This document shows positions 8,710-16,950 of a stretch of DNA of 64,000 nt, in pieces (position 1 is the first letter of the stretch; each line of letters opens with the position of its first letter). Source of the DNA: an uncultured Cohaesibacter sp. (lineage in GTDB: Bacteria > Pseudomonadota > Alphaproteobacteria > Rhizobiales > Cohaesibacteraceae); the NCBI RefSeq assembly GCF_963664735.1, contig NZ_OY761553.1:3841001-3905000 (forward strand). Reading direction: 5' to 3'. The translations under genes and the position numbers were made by a program. The notes under the pieces are model-generated. The model worked only from the letters and a program-made list of their open reading frames with translations. It was not told where the DNA came from and ran no database searches.

Positions 8710-10602
8710 ATGCTGAAAAACGCCAGTGCCTGGGACCGGTTGTCCGTGACGCGCCAAATGGCTGCGAAAAATCCGATGCATGGGAACCCTCTGAAGACCC
8801 GCGCGGATCTTTGCAAGGCGGTTGAGGGTTTTTATGAGCCGCTAAAGCCGTATTTCTCTGAGGGCAACGGGCGCTTGAGGCTGGCGGTTTCCGCCACCCA
8901 TTACGATCAGACGGCAGCTGAAATGGAGGCTTTTGTGCGTCCGCTCTGGGGGCTGGTGCCGATGGTGGCCGGGGGCTTTCCATTTGCTGATGCTTCCCGC
9001 TATGTGGAAGGCTTGGCCCATGGTATGGACCCCGAGCATGAGGATTATTGGGGCGAAGTCGGCCCATATGATCAGCGCATGGTGGAGATGGCTGGGATTG
9101 CGACGGCCATTCTGCTTGCCTCGGATAGCTTTTGGGAGCCGATGGATGACGCCGCCAAGGATAAGGCCGAGAAATGGCTTCTTTCGGTCAATGATCATGA
9201 TATGCCGGACAATAACTGGCTGTTCTTTCGCATCCTGACCAATCTTGCCATGCGCAAGGTCGGGCGGGGATGGTCGGAGGAGATTGTGCGGCAGGGGCTG
9301 GACAGGATCGAGACCTTCTATCTTGGTGATGGTTATTACAAGGATGGCGAATGGGCGCAGCGGGATTACTATCTGCCGATGGCGCTGCATTTTTATGGGT
9401 TGATGGTGGCCGGGCTGGCGGGGGATCTGTTCCCAGATTATGCCAAGCGCTACCGTGAGCGGGCGCGTCTGTTTGCCAAGGATTTTCAGCACTGGTTTGC
9501 CGAGGACGGGGCCGCCATTCCCTTTGGCCGCTCCCTGACCTATCGCTTTGCGCAAGGGGCCTTCTGGGCGGGGTGTGCCTTTGCCGGTGAAGAAGTTTTG
9601 CCATGGGGACAGATGAAGGGGCAGTTGCTGCGTCATTTGCGCTGGTGGTCTGAGCAACCTTTCGCAGAGCGGGACGGTGTGATGAGCATCGGTTATGTCT
9701 ATCCGAACCTGTTCATGAGCGAAGCCTACAATGCGCCGGGCTCACCTTATTGGGCGCTCAAGACTTTTCTGGTGCTCGCCTTGCCGGAGGATCATCCCTT
9801 CTGGGCGGCAGAAGAGGAAGAGCTGCCCACTGCTACCGGCGAAACCATTCTGGCTCCCGCTGCCGGTTTTGCCATTCGCCGTTCCGAGGGCGATGCGGTT
9901 TTACTTATGGGCGGGCAAGATGGTCATGAGCATCGGGTTTATGATGCCAAATACGGGCGATTTGCCTATTCCTCTGCCTTTGCCTTTTCAGTCAAAAGCG
10001 ATGCGACAACGCCGGACTATGCGGATCGATCGGCCGTTGACAGCGGTATGATGGCGTCTTTCGATAATCTTTGTTGGATGTCGCGTGGCCATATTCTGAA
10101 GGCGGGTATTGATGACGGTGTTGTCTATGGTACATGGGCTCCAGATGACCGGCTGGAAGTGACCAGCTGGCTCGATTTTGCCTCCAAAGGCTGGCATGTG
10201 CGTCTTCATCGGGTTCGTGCACAGTTTCCGGTCTATCTCGCAGAGAGCGGCTTTTCAGTAGACCGCACCGCCGAAAAGGATCCCGGCTTTGCAGACGGGC
10301 TGGTGCAAGGCGTTGGCAAAGCGATCATTCGTACACCTGATGCAGTCTCCGCAATCAAGGATCTTGTCATGGATCGTGAGGGCGTGATCGTGCGGGCGTC
10401 GCCGAACACAAACATTCGTTATCCGCGCACTCTGTTTCCTCGTCTCAGCGGTCTGGTTCCTGCTGGAGAGCATGTGATCGCGACCGCTGTTTATGCTGTC
10501 CCCTCAGGGCAGGGTGATATCGGGCCGTTGATTCTGTCTGATAAAATGCGCTCGCTCTTTCAAAGTTTCGCGATTGAAAAAGTCGTCAAACTGGATGTTT
10601 GA
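8710..10602 (+). CDS. DUF2264 domain protein (probable glycoside hydrolase)
   Basis: A 630-residue protein without signal peptide, 29 bp after the beta-galactosidase stop. The N-terminal 360 residues carry the DUF2264 pattern: NPLKTRADL near residue 25, FVRPLWGLVPMVAGG near residue 76, YYLPMALHFYG and aromatic-rich helices as in an alpha-toroid. The remainder is beta-rich. As I recall, DUF2264 proteins have been linked to CAZy family GH154, which has beta-glucuronidase activity; this should be checked. That activity would suit an island that already has an unsaturated-uronyl hydrolase and a beta-galactosidase. The membership call is good; the exact reaction is inference. Confidence 0.85.
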   Translation: MLKNASAWDRLSVTRQMAAKNPMHGNPLKTRADLCKAVEGFYEPLKPYFSEGNGRLRLAVSATHYDQTAAEMEAFVRPLWGLVPMVAGGFPFADASRYVEGLAHGMDPEHEDYWGEVGPYDQRMVEMAGIATAILLASDSFWEPMDDAAKDKAEKWLLSVNDHDMPDNNWLFFRILTNLAMRKVGRGWSEEIVRQGLDRIETFYLGDGYYKDGEWAQRDYYLPMALHFYGLMVAGLAGDLFPDYAKRYRERARLFAKDFQHWFAEDGAAIPFGRSLTYRFAQGAFWAGCAFAGEEVLPWGQMKGQLLRHLRWWSEQPFAERDGVMSIGYVYPNLFMSEAYNAPGSPYWALKTFLVLALPEDHPFWAAEEEELPTATGETILAPAAGFAIRRSEGDAVLLMGGQDGHEHRVYDAKYGRFAYSSAFAFSVKSDATTPDYADRSAVDSGMMASFDNLCWMSRGHILKAGIDDGVVYGTWAPDDRLEVTSWLDFASKGWHVRLHRVRAQFPVYLAESGFSVDRTAEKDPGFADGLVQGVGKAIIRTPDAVSAIKDLVMDREGVIVRASPNTNIRYPRTLFPRLSGLVPAGEHVIATAVYAVPSGQGDIGPLILSDKMRSLFQSFAIEKVVKLDV

Positions 10603-11160
10603 GGGGGCAAACCGCTATCCGCTTTCTATCAAATATTGTTTCAAATTGTTTGGAAGGCGTAATGTTTCCTTTTGCCAATTGCGGCTCTGTGAATGGGAAT
10701 GAACGAAATAATTATTTATTTTCAATTGCTTACAAATTCATCTGGATATTCTCTGCTTGAAAATCCAGATGAAACATTCTGCCTGACCGCGTGATTGGGG
10801 GCCGATTTGCTCAGGGCGCATTGGTTGGCATTTTCCGATTTGTAATTTATATTTAACCTTGCGTTGCTCAGACATGTTACCCGATTTTGGGCAGAGATTT
10901 TGAAACAGAATTTCTCTTCAGTTCGGGTGGGTATGTGGAACATTTCATAAATCCACACCATGACGTCGTTTTGTCATATTGCAGTTTGGAACGCATGGTA
11001 TCTAGGCGCTCTCTTGGATTAGAAAATCCAGCCAGAGTGTTATTCGTTGAATTTTCTTCTGTTTAGCCATTCTCGATGGGCTCTCCATTGAGAAAGGACT
11101 GACGAAGTTGGCAACGGCTTGGGACTATTCGTACAATACAAATTGGTGGGTCAGTTGGCG
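10603..11160 (+). other. AT-rich intergenic region
   Basis: No convincing gene is seen between the DUF2264 and FabI-like genes, though a tryptophan-rich reading frame begins at TTG 11108 (see findings). The stretch is visibly richer in A and T than the genes on each side. It holds the inverted repeat at 10739-10771 and probably the promoter of the FabI-like gene. A 79-codon minus-strand frame at 10722-10961 has no recognisable motif. Confidence 0.6.
10739..10771. repeat. Inverted repeat upstream of the FabI-like gene
   Basis: CATCTGGAT at 10739-10747 is the exact reverse complement of ATCCAGATG at 10763-10771, with a 15-bp spacer. No T run follows on either strand, so it is more likely an operator or an RNA structure than a terminator. 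Confidence 0.55.
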
Positions 11161-11997
11161 ATGGGTTGGCAAGGTCAGGTTCTTAAATACAGTGCATTTC
11201 TTGAAAAGCGTAATTTTCGTGCGCCGTTGGCTGATAATGAGCCGCGTTACGGAAATGGCCGGTCAGGATCGGCTGTAGCCCCTGTTGGCAAGGCCATGAT
11301 CGTTGGGGTGAGTTCTCGCCGTTCCATCGGGTTTGGTATTGCCGAACAGTTGGCCGATCATGGCTGGGAGACGTTGGTCACCACACGCCGGAAAGAGAAA
11401 CTCCTTGAAATGTCTGGCCGTCACGACGTTCGTGAGTTGGATTACAGTCAGAGTTTTGACGATATTGCAGATGTGACCGATCTTACGGGGCTGGTTTTCT
11501 GCATTGCCAAATCGAGCGTTACCAGCCAGAAGGGCTTGCTGGGCACAAGCAAGGACGAGTTCCTTCAGACGATGTGCGACAGCGCCTACTCTTATATCGC
11601 CGTTGTAAACGAAGCGCTGAAGAACAATCCGAACCTAAAGTCCATCGTTGCGCTGTCTTTTCTGGGTGGAGAAAAAGTAATCCCCGGATATGACGCGATT
11701 GGTGTCGCCAAAGCGGCGCTTGAGCAGACCAACCGCATTCTTGCTTCCGAGCTTGGCGAGAGGGGCATCCGCTGCAACATCGTTTCTGCAGGGTCGGTGC
11801 GCACTCCGGCTTCTCGCGTTTTGCCTGACTTTACAAAAATGCATGCTCTACTGAGCCAGCATTCCTTTTTGCGCCGCCCTGTCACTAATGAAGAGATTGC
11901 GGGTAGTGTAGAATTCCTGCTTAGCGACGCTTCAGGCGGTATGACCGGTGAAGTGTTGCAGGTCAATGGCGGGCTCAATCACACGGTCGCGCTGTAG
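11161..11997 (+). CDS. FabI-like short-chain dehydrogenase/reductase
   Basis: A Rossmann-fold oxidoreductase most like enoyl-ACP reductase I. The cofactor region reads GVSSRRSIGFGIA, as in FabI. The active-site segment is SFLGGEKVIPGYDAIGVAKA, keeping the FabI-specific Tyr-x6-Lys. The outer tyrosine of FabI (SYLG) is phenylalanine here, and overall similarity is divergent, so a reductase with another acyl or carbonyl substrate is possible. The end, GEVLQVNGG, fits SDR enzymes. The start is uncertain: ATG 11161 gives 278 residues with a roughly 45-residue extension; TTG 11119 and 11227 and ATG 11296 are alternatives, none with a strong ribosome site. It stands alone and ends in a terminator. 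Confidence 0.82.
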   Translation: MGWQGQVLKYSAFLEKRNFRAPLADNEPRYGNGRSGSAVAPVGKAMIVGVSSRRSIGFGIAEQLADHGWETLVTTRRKEKLLEMSGRHDVRELDYSQSFDDIADVTDLTGLVFCIAKSSVTSQKGLLGTSKDEFLQTMCDSAYSYIAVVNEALKNNPNLKSIVALSFLGGEKVIPGYDAIGVAKAALEQTNRILASELGERGIRCNIVSAGSVRTPASRVLPDFTKMHALLSQHSFLRRPVTNEEIAGSVEFLLSDASGGMTGEVLQVNGGLNHTVAL

Positions 11998-12030
11998 TTG
12001 GTATGATCTCAGATACGGTTTGAAAAATTC

Positions 12031-12072
12031 AAGGGCCTATCCTTCGAGACAAGGATAAGCCCTTTTGCTTTT
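12031..12072. terminator. Bidirectional terminator
   Basis: AAGGGC-TATCCTT pairs with AAGGATA-GCCCTT, with T-rich sequence after the stem on the plus strand and A-rich sequence before it. It lies between the convergent FabI-like gene and the YjdM-like gene and can serve both. Confidence 0.8.
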
Positions 12073-12104
12073 CATGGGGCAGTGAAGTCGAAGGAAATCA
12101 ACTC

Positions 12105-12452
12105 CTAATCCGAGACCTTTTTGACGAATTCCGATTTCAAGCCCATGGCTCCGATACCTGGAATTTTGCAGTCAATGTCATGGTCGCCGCCAACGACGCG
12201 AATGTTTTTCACTTTGGTGCCCACTTTTACCACGTCATTTGTGCCCTTGATCTTGAGATCCTTAATGACGGTCACGGTGTCGCCGTCGCTTAGAGGAGTG
12301 CCGTTGGCGTCACGGATGATATCGGCAACGTCGCTCTCGGCAGTGGTCGTTGTGGCAGACCATTCATGGGCGCATTCCGGGCAGATCAAAAGAGCGCCGT
12401 CTTCATAGGTATAGGCACTACCGCATTCCGGGCAGGCTGGCAAATCGGTCAT
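12105..12452 (-). CDS. yjdM: YjdM (PhnA-type) zinc-ribbon protein
   Basis: A 115-residue protein with an N-terminal zinc ribbon ([10 protein letters not shown] and ICPECAHEW, two CxxC pairs at residues 7-10 and 24-27) and the C-terminal PhnA domain ([23 protein letters not shown]). The group was named PhnA from the E. coli phosphonate region, but it is not a phosphonoacetate hydrolase and its function is unknown. AGGA lies 10 nt before the ATG. It is apparently monocistronic. The family call is firm and the cellular role is open. Confidence 0.93.
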   Translation of the reverse strand: MTDLPACPECGSAYTYEDGALLICPECAHEWSATTTTAESDVADIIRDANGTPLSDGDTVTVIKDLKIKGTNDVVKVGTKVKNIRVVGGDHDIDCKIPGIGAMGLKSEFVKKVSD

Positions 12453-12559
12453 GTCAGGTCTTCCTGTGCTGGAGGGACGTGGAGTTGGCCTATCCCTGTG
12501 TTCAATTCTTCGGAAGTCCCTGCCATGTTATGTCCTAAAGTGCAAGCCCGGCCGTGTGA

Positions 12560-14002
12560 TCAGATGCCGCCGATGCAGACATATTTGATTTCGAGATAGT
12601 CTTCGATGCCGTATTTTGAGCCCTCGCGGCCAAGGCCTGACTGCTTGATGCCGCCAAAGGGCGCAACTTCCGTTGAGACCAGGCCGGTGTTGACGCCGAT
12701 CATGCCGGTTTCCATCGCTTCCGCCACGCGCCAGACGCGGGACAGGTCATTGGCGAAGAAATATCCTGCAAGGCCAAATTCGGTGTCATTGGCCATGGCG
12801 ATGACTTCTTCTTCGGTTTTGAAGCGAATGAGCGGGGCGACCGGTCCGAAGGTTTCTTCGTTCGAGACGAGGGCGTTGACGGGAACGTCGGCAATGACGG
12901 TCGGCTCAAAGAATGTGCCCTCAAGGCGAGAGCCTCCCGTTAAGACTTTTGCGCCTTTTTCAGAAGCATCCCTGAGGTGGGTTTCTACCTTTTCAACCGC
13001 ATCCATATTGATCAGGGGGCCAACGGTTACCCCTTCGTCCATGCCGTTGCCGGGTTTGAGCTTGGCCACTGCTGCGGTCAGCTTTTCAGCAAAGGCATCA
13101 TAAACGGCATCCTGCACATAAAGGCGGTTGGCACAAACGCAGGTTTGGCCGTTATTGCGATATTTGGCGATCATTGCGCCTTCAACAGCCGCGTCCAGAT
13201 CCGCGTCATCGAATACGATGAACGGTGCGTTGCCGCCAAGCTCCATGCTGACTTTCTTGATACTGTCTGCGCATTGGTGCATCAGGATCTTGCCGACGCG
13301 GGTCGAACCGGTAAAAGTGATCTTGGCGATTTTCGGGTTTGCACAAAGCTCTTGTCCGGTGGCTGCGGAGTGGCTGTTCGGAACAACGTTGAAGACCCCT
13401 GCGGGCACGCCTGCGCGTTCAGCCAATACCGCCATGGCGATGGCCGACAGTGGGGTAAGTTCGGCTGGGCGAGCAACAAAACTGCACCCTACAGCCAGTG
13501 CCGGGCCGACCTTGCGGGCAATCATTGCATTGGGGAAGTTCCATGGCGTGATGGAGCCAACAACGCCAATCGGCTGCTTGAGCACCATGAGGCGTTTATC
13601 GCGCTGGTGGCCGGGGATGATGTCGCCATAGACTCGTTTGGCTTCTTCTGAAAACCACTCGATGAAAGAAGCGCCATAATGGATTTCGCCGATTGCTTCA
13701 GGCAAAGGCTTGCCCATTTCGGCACACAGGATCAGGCCAAGATCTTCGGCATTCTCGGTGATTAGGTCGAACCATTTTCTCAGGATCGTGCCGCGTTCCT
13801 TGCCCGTGCGTTTGGCCCATTCCTTCTGTGCTTCGTAAGCTCCGTCAATGGCGGCCTTTACATCTTCGATGCTGCAATCGGATACTTTGGCGATAACCTC
13901 TCCAGTCGCGGGATTGGTTACATCAAAGGTGGTTTCCAGCTGTTTCCATTCGCCGTTGATATAGGCACGGGTTTCGAGAAGGCTTTTGTCTTTGAGGTTC
14001 AT
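12560..14002 (-). CDS. gabD: NAD(P)-dependent succinate-semialdehyde dehydrogenase
   Basis: A 480-residue aldehyde dehydrogenase, oxidising succinate semialdehyde to succinate in 4-aminobutyrate breakdown. Visible motifs are the cofactor site TPWNFPNAMIARK, the catalytic glutamate in MELGGNAPFIVFDDADLD, and the catalytic cysteine in NNGQTCVCAN. The double cysteine spaced CVC is typical of GabD enzymes. The start at the second Met (14002) matches the usual N-terminus (MNLKDKSLLETRAYINGEW); an upstream ATG at 14047 adds an unrelated 15-residue segment. No GABA transaminase is adjacent; the class III aminotransferase at 24935 is distant. Related semialdehydes are possible substrates. Confidence 0.92.
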   Translation of the reverse strand: MNLKDKSLLETRAYINGEWKQLETTFDVTNPATGEVIAKVSDCSIEDVKAAIDGAYEAQKEWAKRTGKERGTILRKWFDLITENAEDLGLILCAEMGKPLPEAIGEIHYGASFIEWFSEEAKRVYGDIIPGHQRDKRLMVLKQPIGVVGSITPWNFPNAMIARKVGPALAVGCSFVARPAELTPLSAIAMAVLAERAGVPAGVFNVVPNSHSAATGQELCANPKIAKITFTGSTRVGKILMHQCADSIKKVSMELGGNAPFIVFDDADLDAAVEGAMIAKYRNNGQTCVCANRLYVQDAVYDAFAEKLTAAVAKLKPGNGMDEGVTVGPLINMDAVEKVETHLRDASEKGAKVLTGGSRLEGTFFEPTVIADVPVNALVSNEETFGPVAPLIRFKTEEEVIAMANDTEFGLAGYFFANDLSRVWRVAEAMETGMIGVNTGLVSTEVAPFGGIKQSGLGREGSKYGIEDYLEIKYVCIGGI

Positions 14003-14196
14003 GTCGCTTGTTCTTTCGCACGGAGGAGGCTGGATCAGATCGGGCAAGTCCAGTCATATCTGAAAGGTTGGGGAGAGCCTAAGGGATCGCCCAAGGCGCC
14101 GCAAGCCATGCGTGTCGGTTTTATACGGTACTTTTTGATGCGCGAGTGGGGGGGGGGAGATTGACCGATGATCTTGAGATCACTTAATGGCAAAAT

Positions 14197-14225
14197 GAAA
14201 GGCCGCCATAAAGGCGACCTTTTGT
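14197..14225 (-). terminator. Terminator of the chemoreceptor gene
   Basis: Reading the minus strand, AAGGTCGCC pairs with GGCGGCCTT around a TTTAT loop and is followed by TTTC. It lies about 25 bp past the chemoreceptor stop. Confidence 0.75.
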
Positions 14226-14250
14226 GGTTCTTGTTATGAGATGTTGCTGG

Positions 14251-16365
14251 TTAAGATCCAACAACCTTGCGAATGTCTTCAAAAAAGCCGTTGACGCTCT
14301 GGCGCAGGCTTGCAGATCGACTGGTCAATTCGCTTGCGGATTCACTGACGTTGCGAGCAGCTTCGCCTGTTTCACTGGCTGATGTCGATACTCCGGCGAT
14401 GTTGGACGACACTTCGCGCGTGCCTGCGGAGGCTTCCTGAATATTACGGGCGATCTCCTGCGTCGCCTGGCCCTGTTGCTGCACGGCTTCAGCGATCGCT
14501 TCGGCGATCTGGTTCATATGTTCGATGGTGGCAGAGATTTCGCTAATCGCGTGGACTGCTCCATCGGTTTCGTTTTGAACCGCTTGAATTTGCTGGGCAA
14601 TTTCATCTGTTGCCTTGGATGTCTGTTCGGCCAGCCCTTTAACCTCGGCTGCCACGACAGCAAAGCCTTTGCCAGCTTCTCCGGCTCTGGCTGCTTCGAT
14701 CGTGGCGTTCAGGGCAAGCAGATTGGTCTGCTCGGCCACGTCTGTAATCAACCGAACGACTTCGCCGATGCGTCCTGCCGCTTTGGACAGGCCTTCAATT
14801 TTGCCGTTTGTGCGGGTGGCTTGCTGAACGGCTTCCGAAGCAATTTGATTTGATTGCTCCACCTGACGATTGATTTCATTAACCGATGCGAACAGTTCTT
14901 CAGCTGCCGAGGCAACTGCCTCCACATTTGCCGAGGCTTCTTCGGAAGCGGCCGCAACAGCGTTGGAACGCGTGGATGTACTATCCGCGCCGTGTGTGAG
15001 CTGTTGGGAGGTCAAATCGAGGCGCTCGACAGAACTGGAAACCGTATCCAGCAGACCCGAGATCTGGGCGTCGAATGCCTTGGCCAATTCATTGACTTTT
15101 GCTGCCCGACGCAATTGCTCTTCTTTCTCGATTTCCTGAGCCTTGGTGAGCTGTTCTGCTGTCTGAGAGCTTTCACGGAAGATTTCAAGAGCCTGGTTGA
15201 TCTGGCCAATTTCATCTTTGCGGCCAAGGTAGCCGATGGCGACATCATATTGACGGTTGATCAGGGCCTGAATGGTTTCGGTAGTCTTGGTCAAAGGCTT
15301 GCGGATGACCGATTGGCCGGCAATGAACAGGGCAAGAGACACGGCAAGGATCAGGAACAGGCCGGTGATGATGACTGATATGGTAATCTGTCGACTCGCG
15401 GCATAAACGCTGTCAACCGGGATGGATACAATCAGCGCCAGAGAGTTGCCTGTATTTCCGATAGGGACCGGATCAACAAAGCGGATAACGTCTGCGCCCA
15501 ATGCATTTGAATAGCCTTCAAAGCTAATCGGATTGCCTGCTTTGATCGCATTGAAGAGTTCATTCTTGTGGGAGAGATCTGCTTCACTTCTTCCTTCTGC
15601 CCAGTCTTTACCTAGCAGTGATTTGTTCGAATGGGCGATCCATTTGCCTTCACGCGAGATCAGCTCTACCGAACCGCTACCTAGCGGCTTGATCGAAGAG
15701 AGGTAATCTGACAATTGGGTAAGAATGATATCGGTACCGGCTACGCCGATGATGTTTTTGTCGGCATCCTTGATCGGTACTGCAAGGGAAATGCCGGTAA
15801 CGGTTTTTCCGCCCATATCCCAGCTGTAGGGCTCTGTCGCATAGGGCTTGCCGCTATCGTAGGCACCATAAAACCAGCTTAGCTGTTCGCGCGTCTTTTC
15901 GTCCATGTCGGCGATGGTCCGAAAACCGATCGACTTGTCCGGGTTGCGGAAGAAATAGGGCCGCCAGATACCTGAATCATCATGGTACTTTGAATTGGCG
16001 GCCTTGTTGTCTGCTCCGTCGAGTTTATTGTCGATTACAGCGCCCCAAGTGCCAGACAGTTCGGGATTGTTTTCCAACATGTGCAGTAACAGGCCAGACC
16101 ATGCTTGCCGGTCGGTCATGTTTTCCTGTTTGAGGCTGGTTAGAGAATGCGCAATGTTACCGGCCGATGTCAGTCCATATTGGAGGGTGTTTTTTACCTC
16201 TGCAACTTGTGTTTCGGTTACGGCTTTGGCTTCCCGAAATGTTGTTTCTTTAGTTATGGAGGAGCTTTGCCAGCCTATAAATGTGATCCCAGCCGCCAAA
16301 ACCACTATGAGGGGAATAATGCTGGCAACGAGCATTTTTGTGGTGATCATCATTTTTGAAAACAT
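14251..16365 (-). CDS. Methyl-accepting chemotaxis protein with periplasmic Cache sensor
   Basis: A 704-residue chemoreceptor. An N-terminal membrane helix (about 10-30) is followed by a large periplasmic double-Cache sensor with the WYxxA-like segment [19 protein letters not shown] and the [15 protein letters not shown] strand. A second membrane helix at about 330-352 leads to a HAMP domain and a long cytoplasmic coiled coil. The hairpin tip [19 protein letters not shown] is nearly invariant in the family. The C-terminus ([10 protein letters not shown]) has no CheR-binding pentapeptide, so adaptation would rely on other receptors. Cache sensors of this type often bind amino or organic acids; the ligand here is unknown. 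It is transcribed alone with its own terminator. Confidence 0.95.
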   Translation of the reverse strand: MFSKMMITTKMLVASIIPLIVVLAAGITFIGWQSSSITKETTFREAKAVTETQVAEVKNTLQYGLTSAGNIAHSLTSLKQENMTDRQAWSGLLLHMLENNPELSGTWGAVIDNKLDGADNKAANSKYHDDSGIWRPYFFRNPDKSIGFRTIADMDEKTREQLSWFYGAYDSGKPYATEPYSWDMGGKTVTGISLAVPIKDADKNIIGVAGTDIILTQLSDYLSSIKPLGSGSVELISREGKWIAHSNKSLLGKDWAEGRSEADLSHKNELFNAIKAGNPISFEGYSNALGADVIRFVDPVPIGNTGNSLALIVSIPVDSVYAASRQITISVIITGLFLILAVSLALFIAGQSVIRKPLTKTTETIQALINRQYDVAIGYLGRKDEIGQINQALEIFRESSQTAEQLTKAQEIEKEEQLRRAAKVNELAKAFDAQISGLLDTVSSSVERLDLTSQQLTHGADSTSTRSNAVAAASEEASANVEAVASAAEELFASVNEINRQVEQSNQIASEAVQQATRTNGKIEGLSKAAGRIGEVVRLITDVAEQTNLLALNATIEAARAGEAGKGFAVVAAEVKGLAEQTSKATDEIAQQIQAVQNETDGAVHAISEISATIEHMNQIAEAIAEAVQQQGQATQEIARNIQEASAGTREVSSNIAGVSTSASETGEAARNVSESASELTSRSASLRQSVNGFFEDIRKVVGS

Positions 16366-16950
16366 GCTTCAGATCTCTTCTATATGCCGACTGATCGTCA
16401 CGCTGGTTTTTTACGGTAATTTTTCTTAGTAAAGATCCTAGTGCAATTTTATTAAGTAATTCTTTTTATTTCTTCATAATTTGCGATGTTTGAATTTGTT
16501 AAGTTTGTTATAGTTTAAGTGTTATTACGTGTTTTTTCATTGTTGGTTTAAGCATCTGTTGGGTGTTATCCGCGCGTATAAACCGCACAATTCCCCTGCT
16601 GAAAAGAATCGGCTCCGATGATGGTGCTACGGGTCGTGCACCGGAAGCTTCCGGCAATTTCCTGCAACTGACAAATCTTGCCATGTTTGGGTGGGGCATG
16701 CGACGGATGTTGAATTGGAATGGCTCCGGTGAGTGACTAAACACTTGATCGCAAAGGGGGCGTGCTCGATAAAGTGCCAGCAATTCTGATTGACGTCATA
16801 TTGCTAACTTGAATGTCAATCACTGGTTGACGCATAGTGCGCTTGCTCACTTCGAATTTTCCTCGATGGTGAAAGTTCGGAGCTCATCTCTAGGCTTAGC
16901 AGAACACCTGCATGAATGCTCGGAATTCGGGAACCGGAAAGGTAGACAAA
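16366..16950. other. Divergent promoter region between chemoreceptor and icd
   Basis: A 585-bp region with no credible gene; a 91-codon minus frame at 16508-16783 lacks motifs. The part near the chemoreceptor is very AT-rich (around 16440-16540). The icd-proximal part holds the inverted repeat at 16787-16822. Confidence 0.6.
16787..16822. promoter_or_regulatory. Inverted repeat upstream of icd
   Basis: TGATTGAC (16787-16794) and GTCAATCA (16815-16822) are exact reverse complements separated by 20 bp. The left arm overlaps an 8-bp palindrome TGACGTCA at 16791-16798. It is 129 bp upstream of the icd start, a plausible operator position. No regulator is assigned. Confidence 0.45.

Noticed and set aside
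10722-10961. Minus-strand frame of 79 codons in the AT-rich gap
   Set aside because: No clear ribosome site, no motif, and composition fits non-coding sequence.
14148-14158. Run of G bases as a regulatory element
   Set aside because: A single G tract in a short intergenic region is too little evidence for a G-quadruplex or phase-variable site.
16508-16783. Minus-strand frame of 91 codons between the chemoreceptor and icd
   Set aside because: No motif; it lies in a divergent promoter region.
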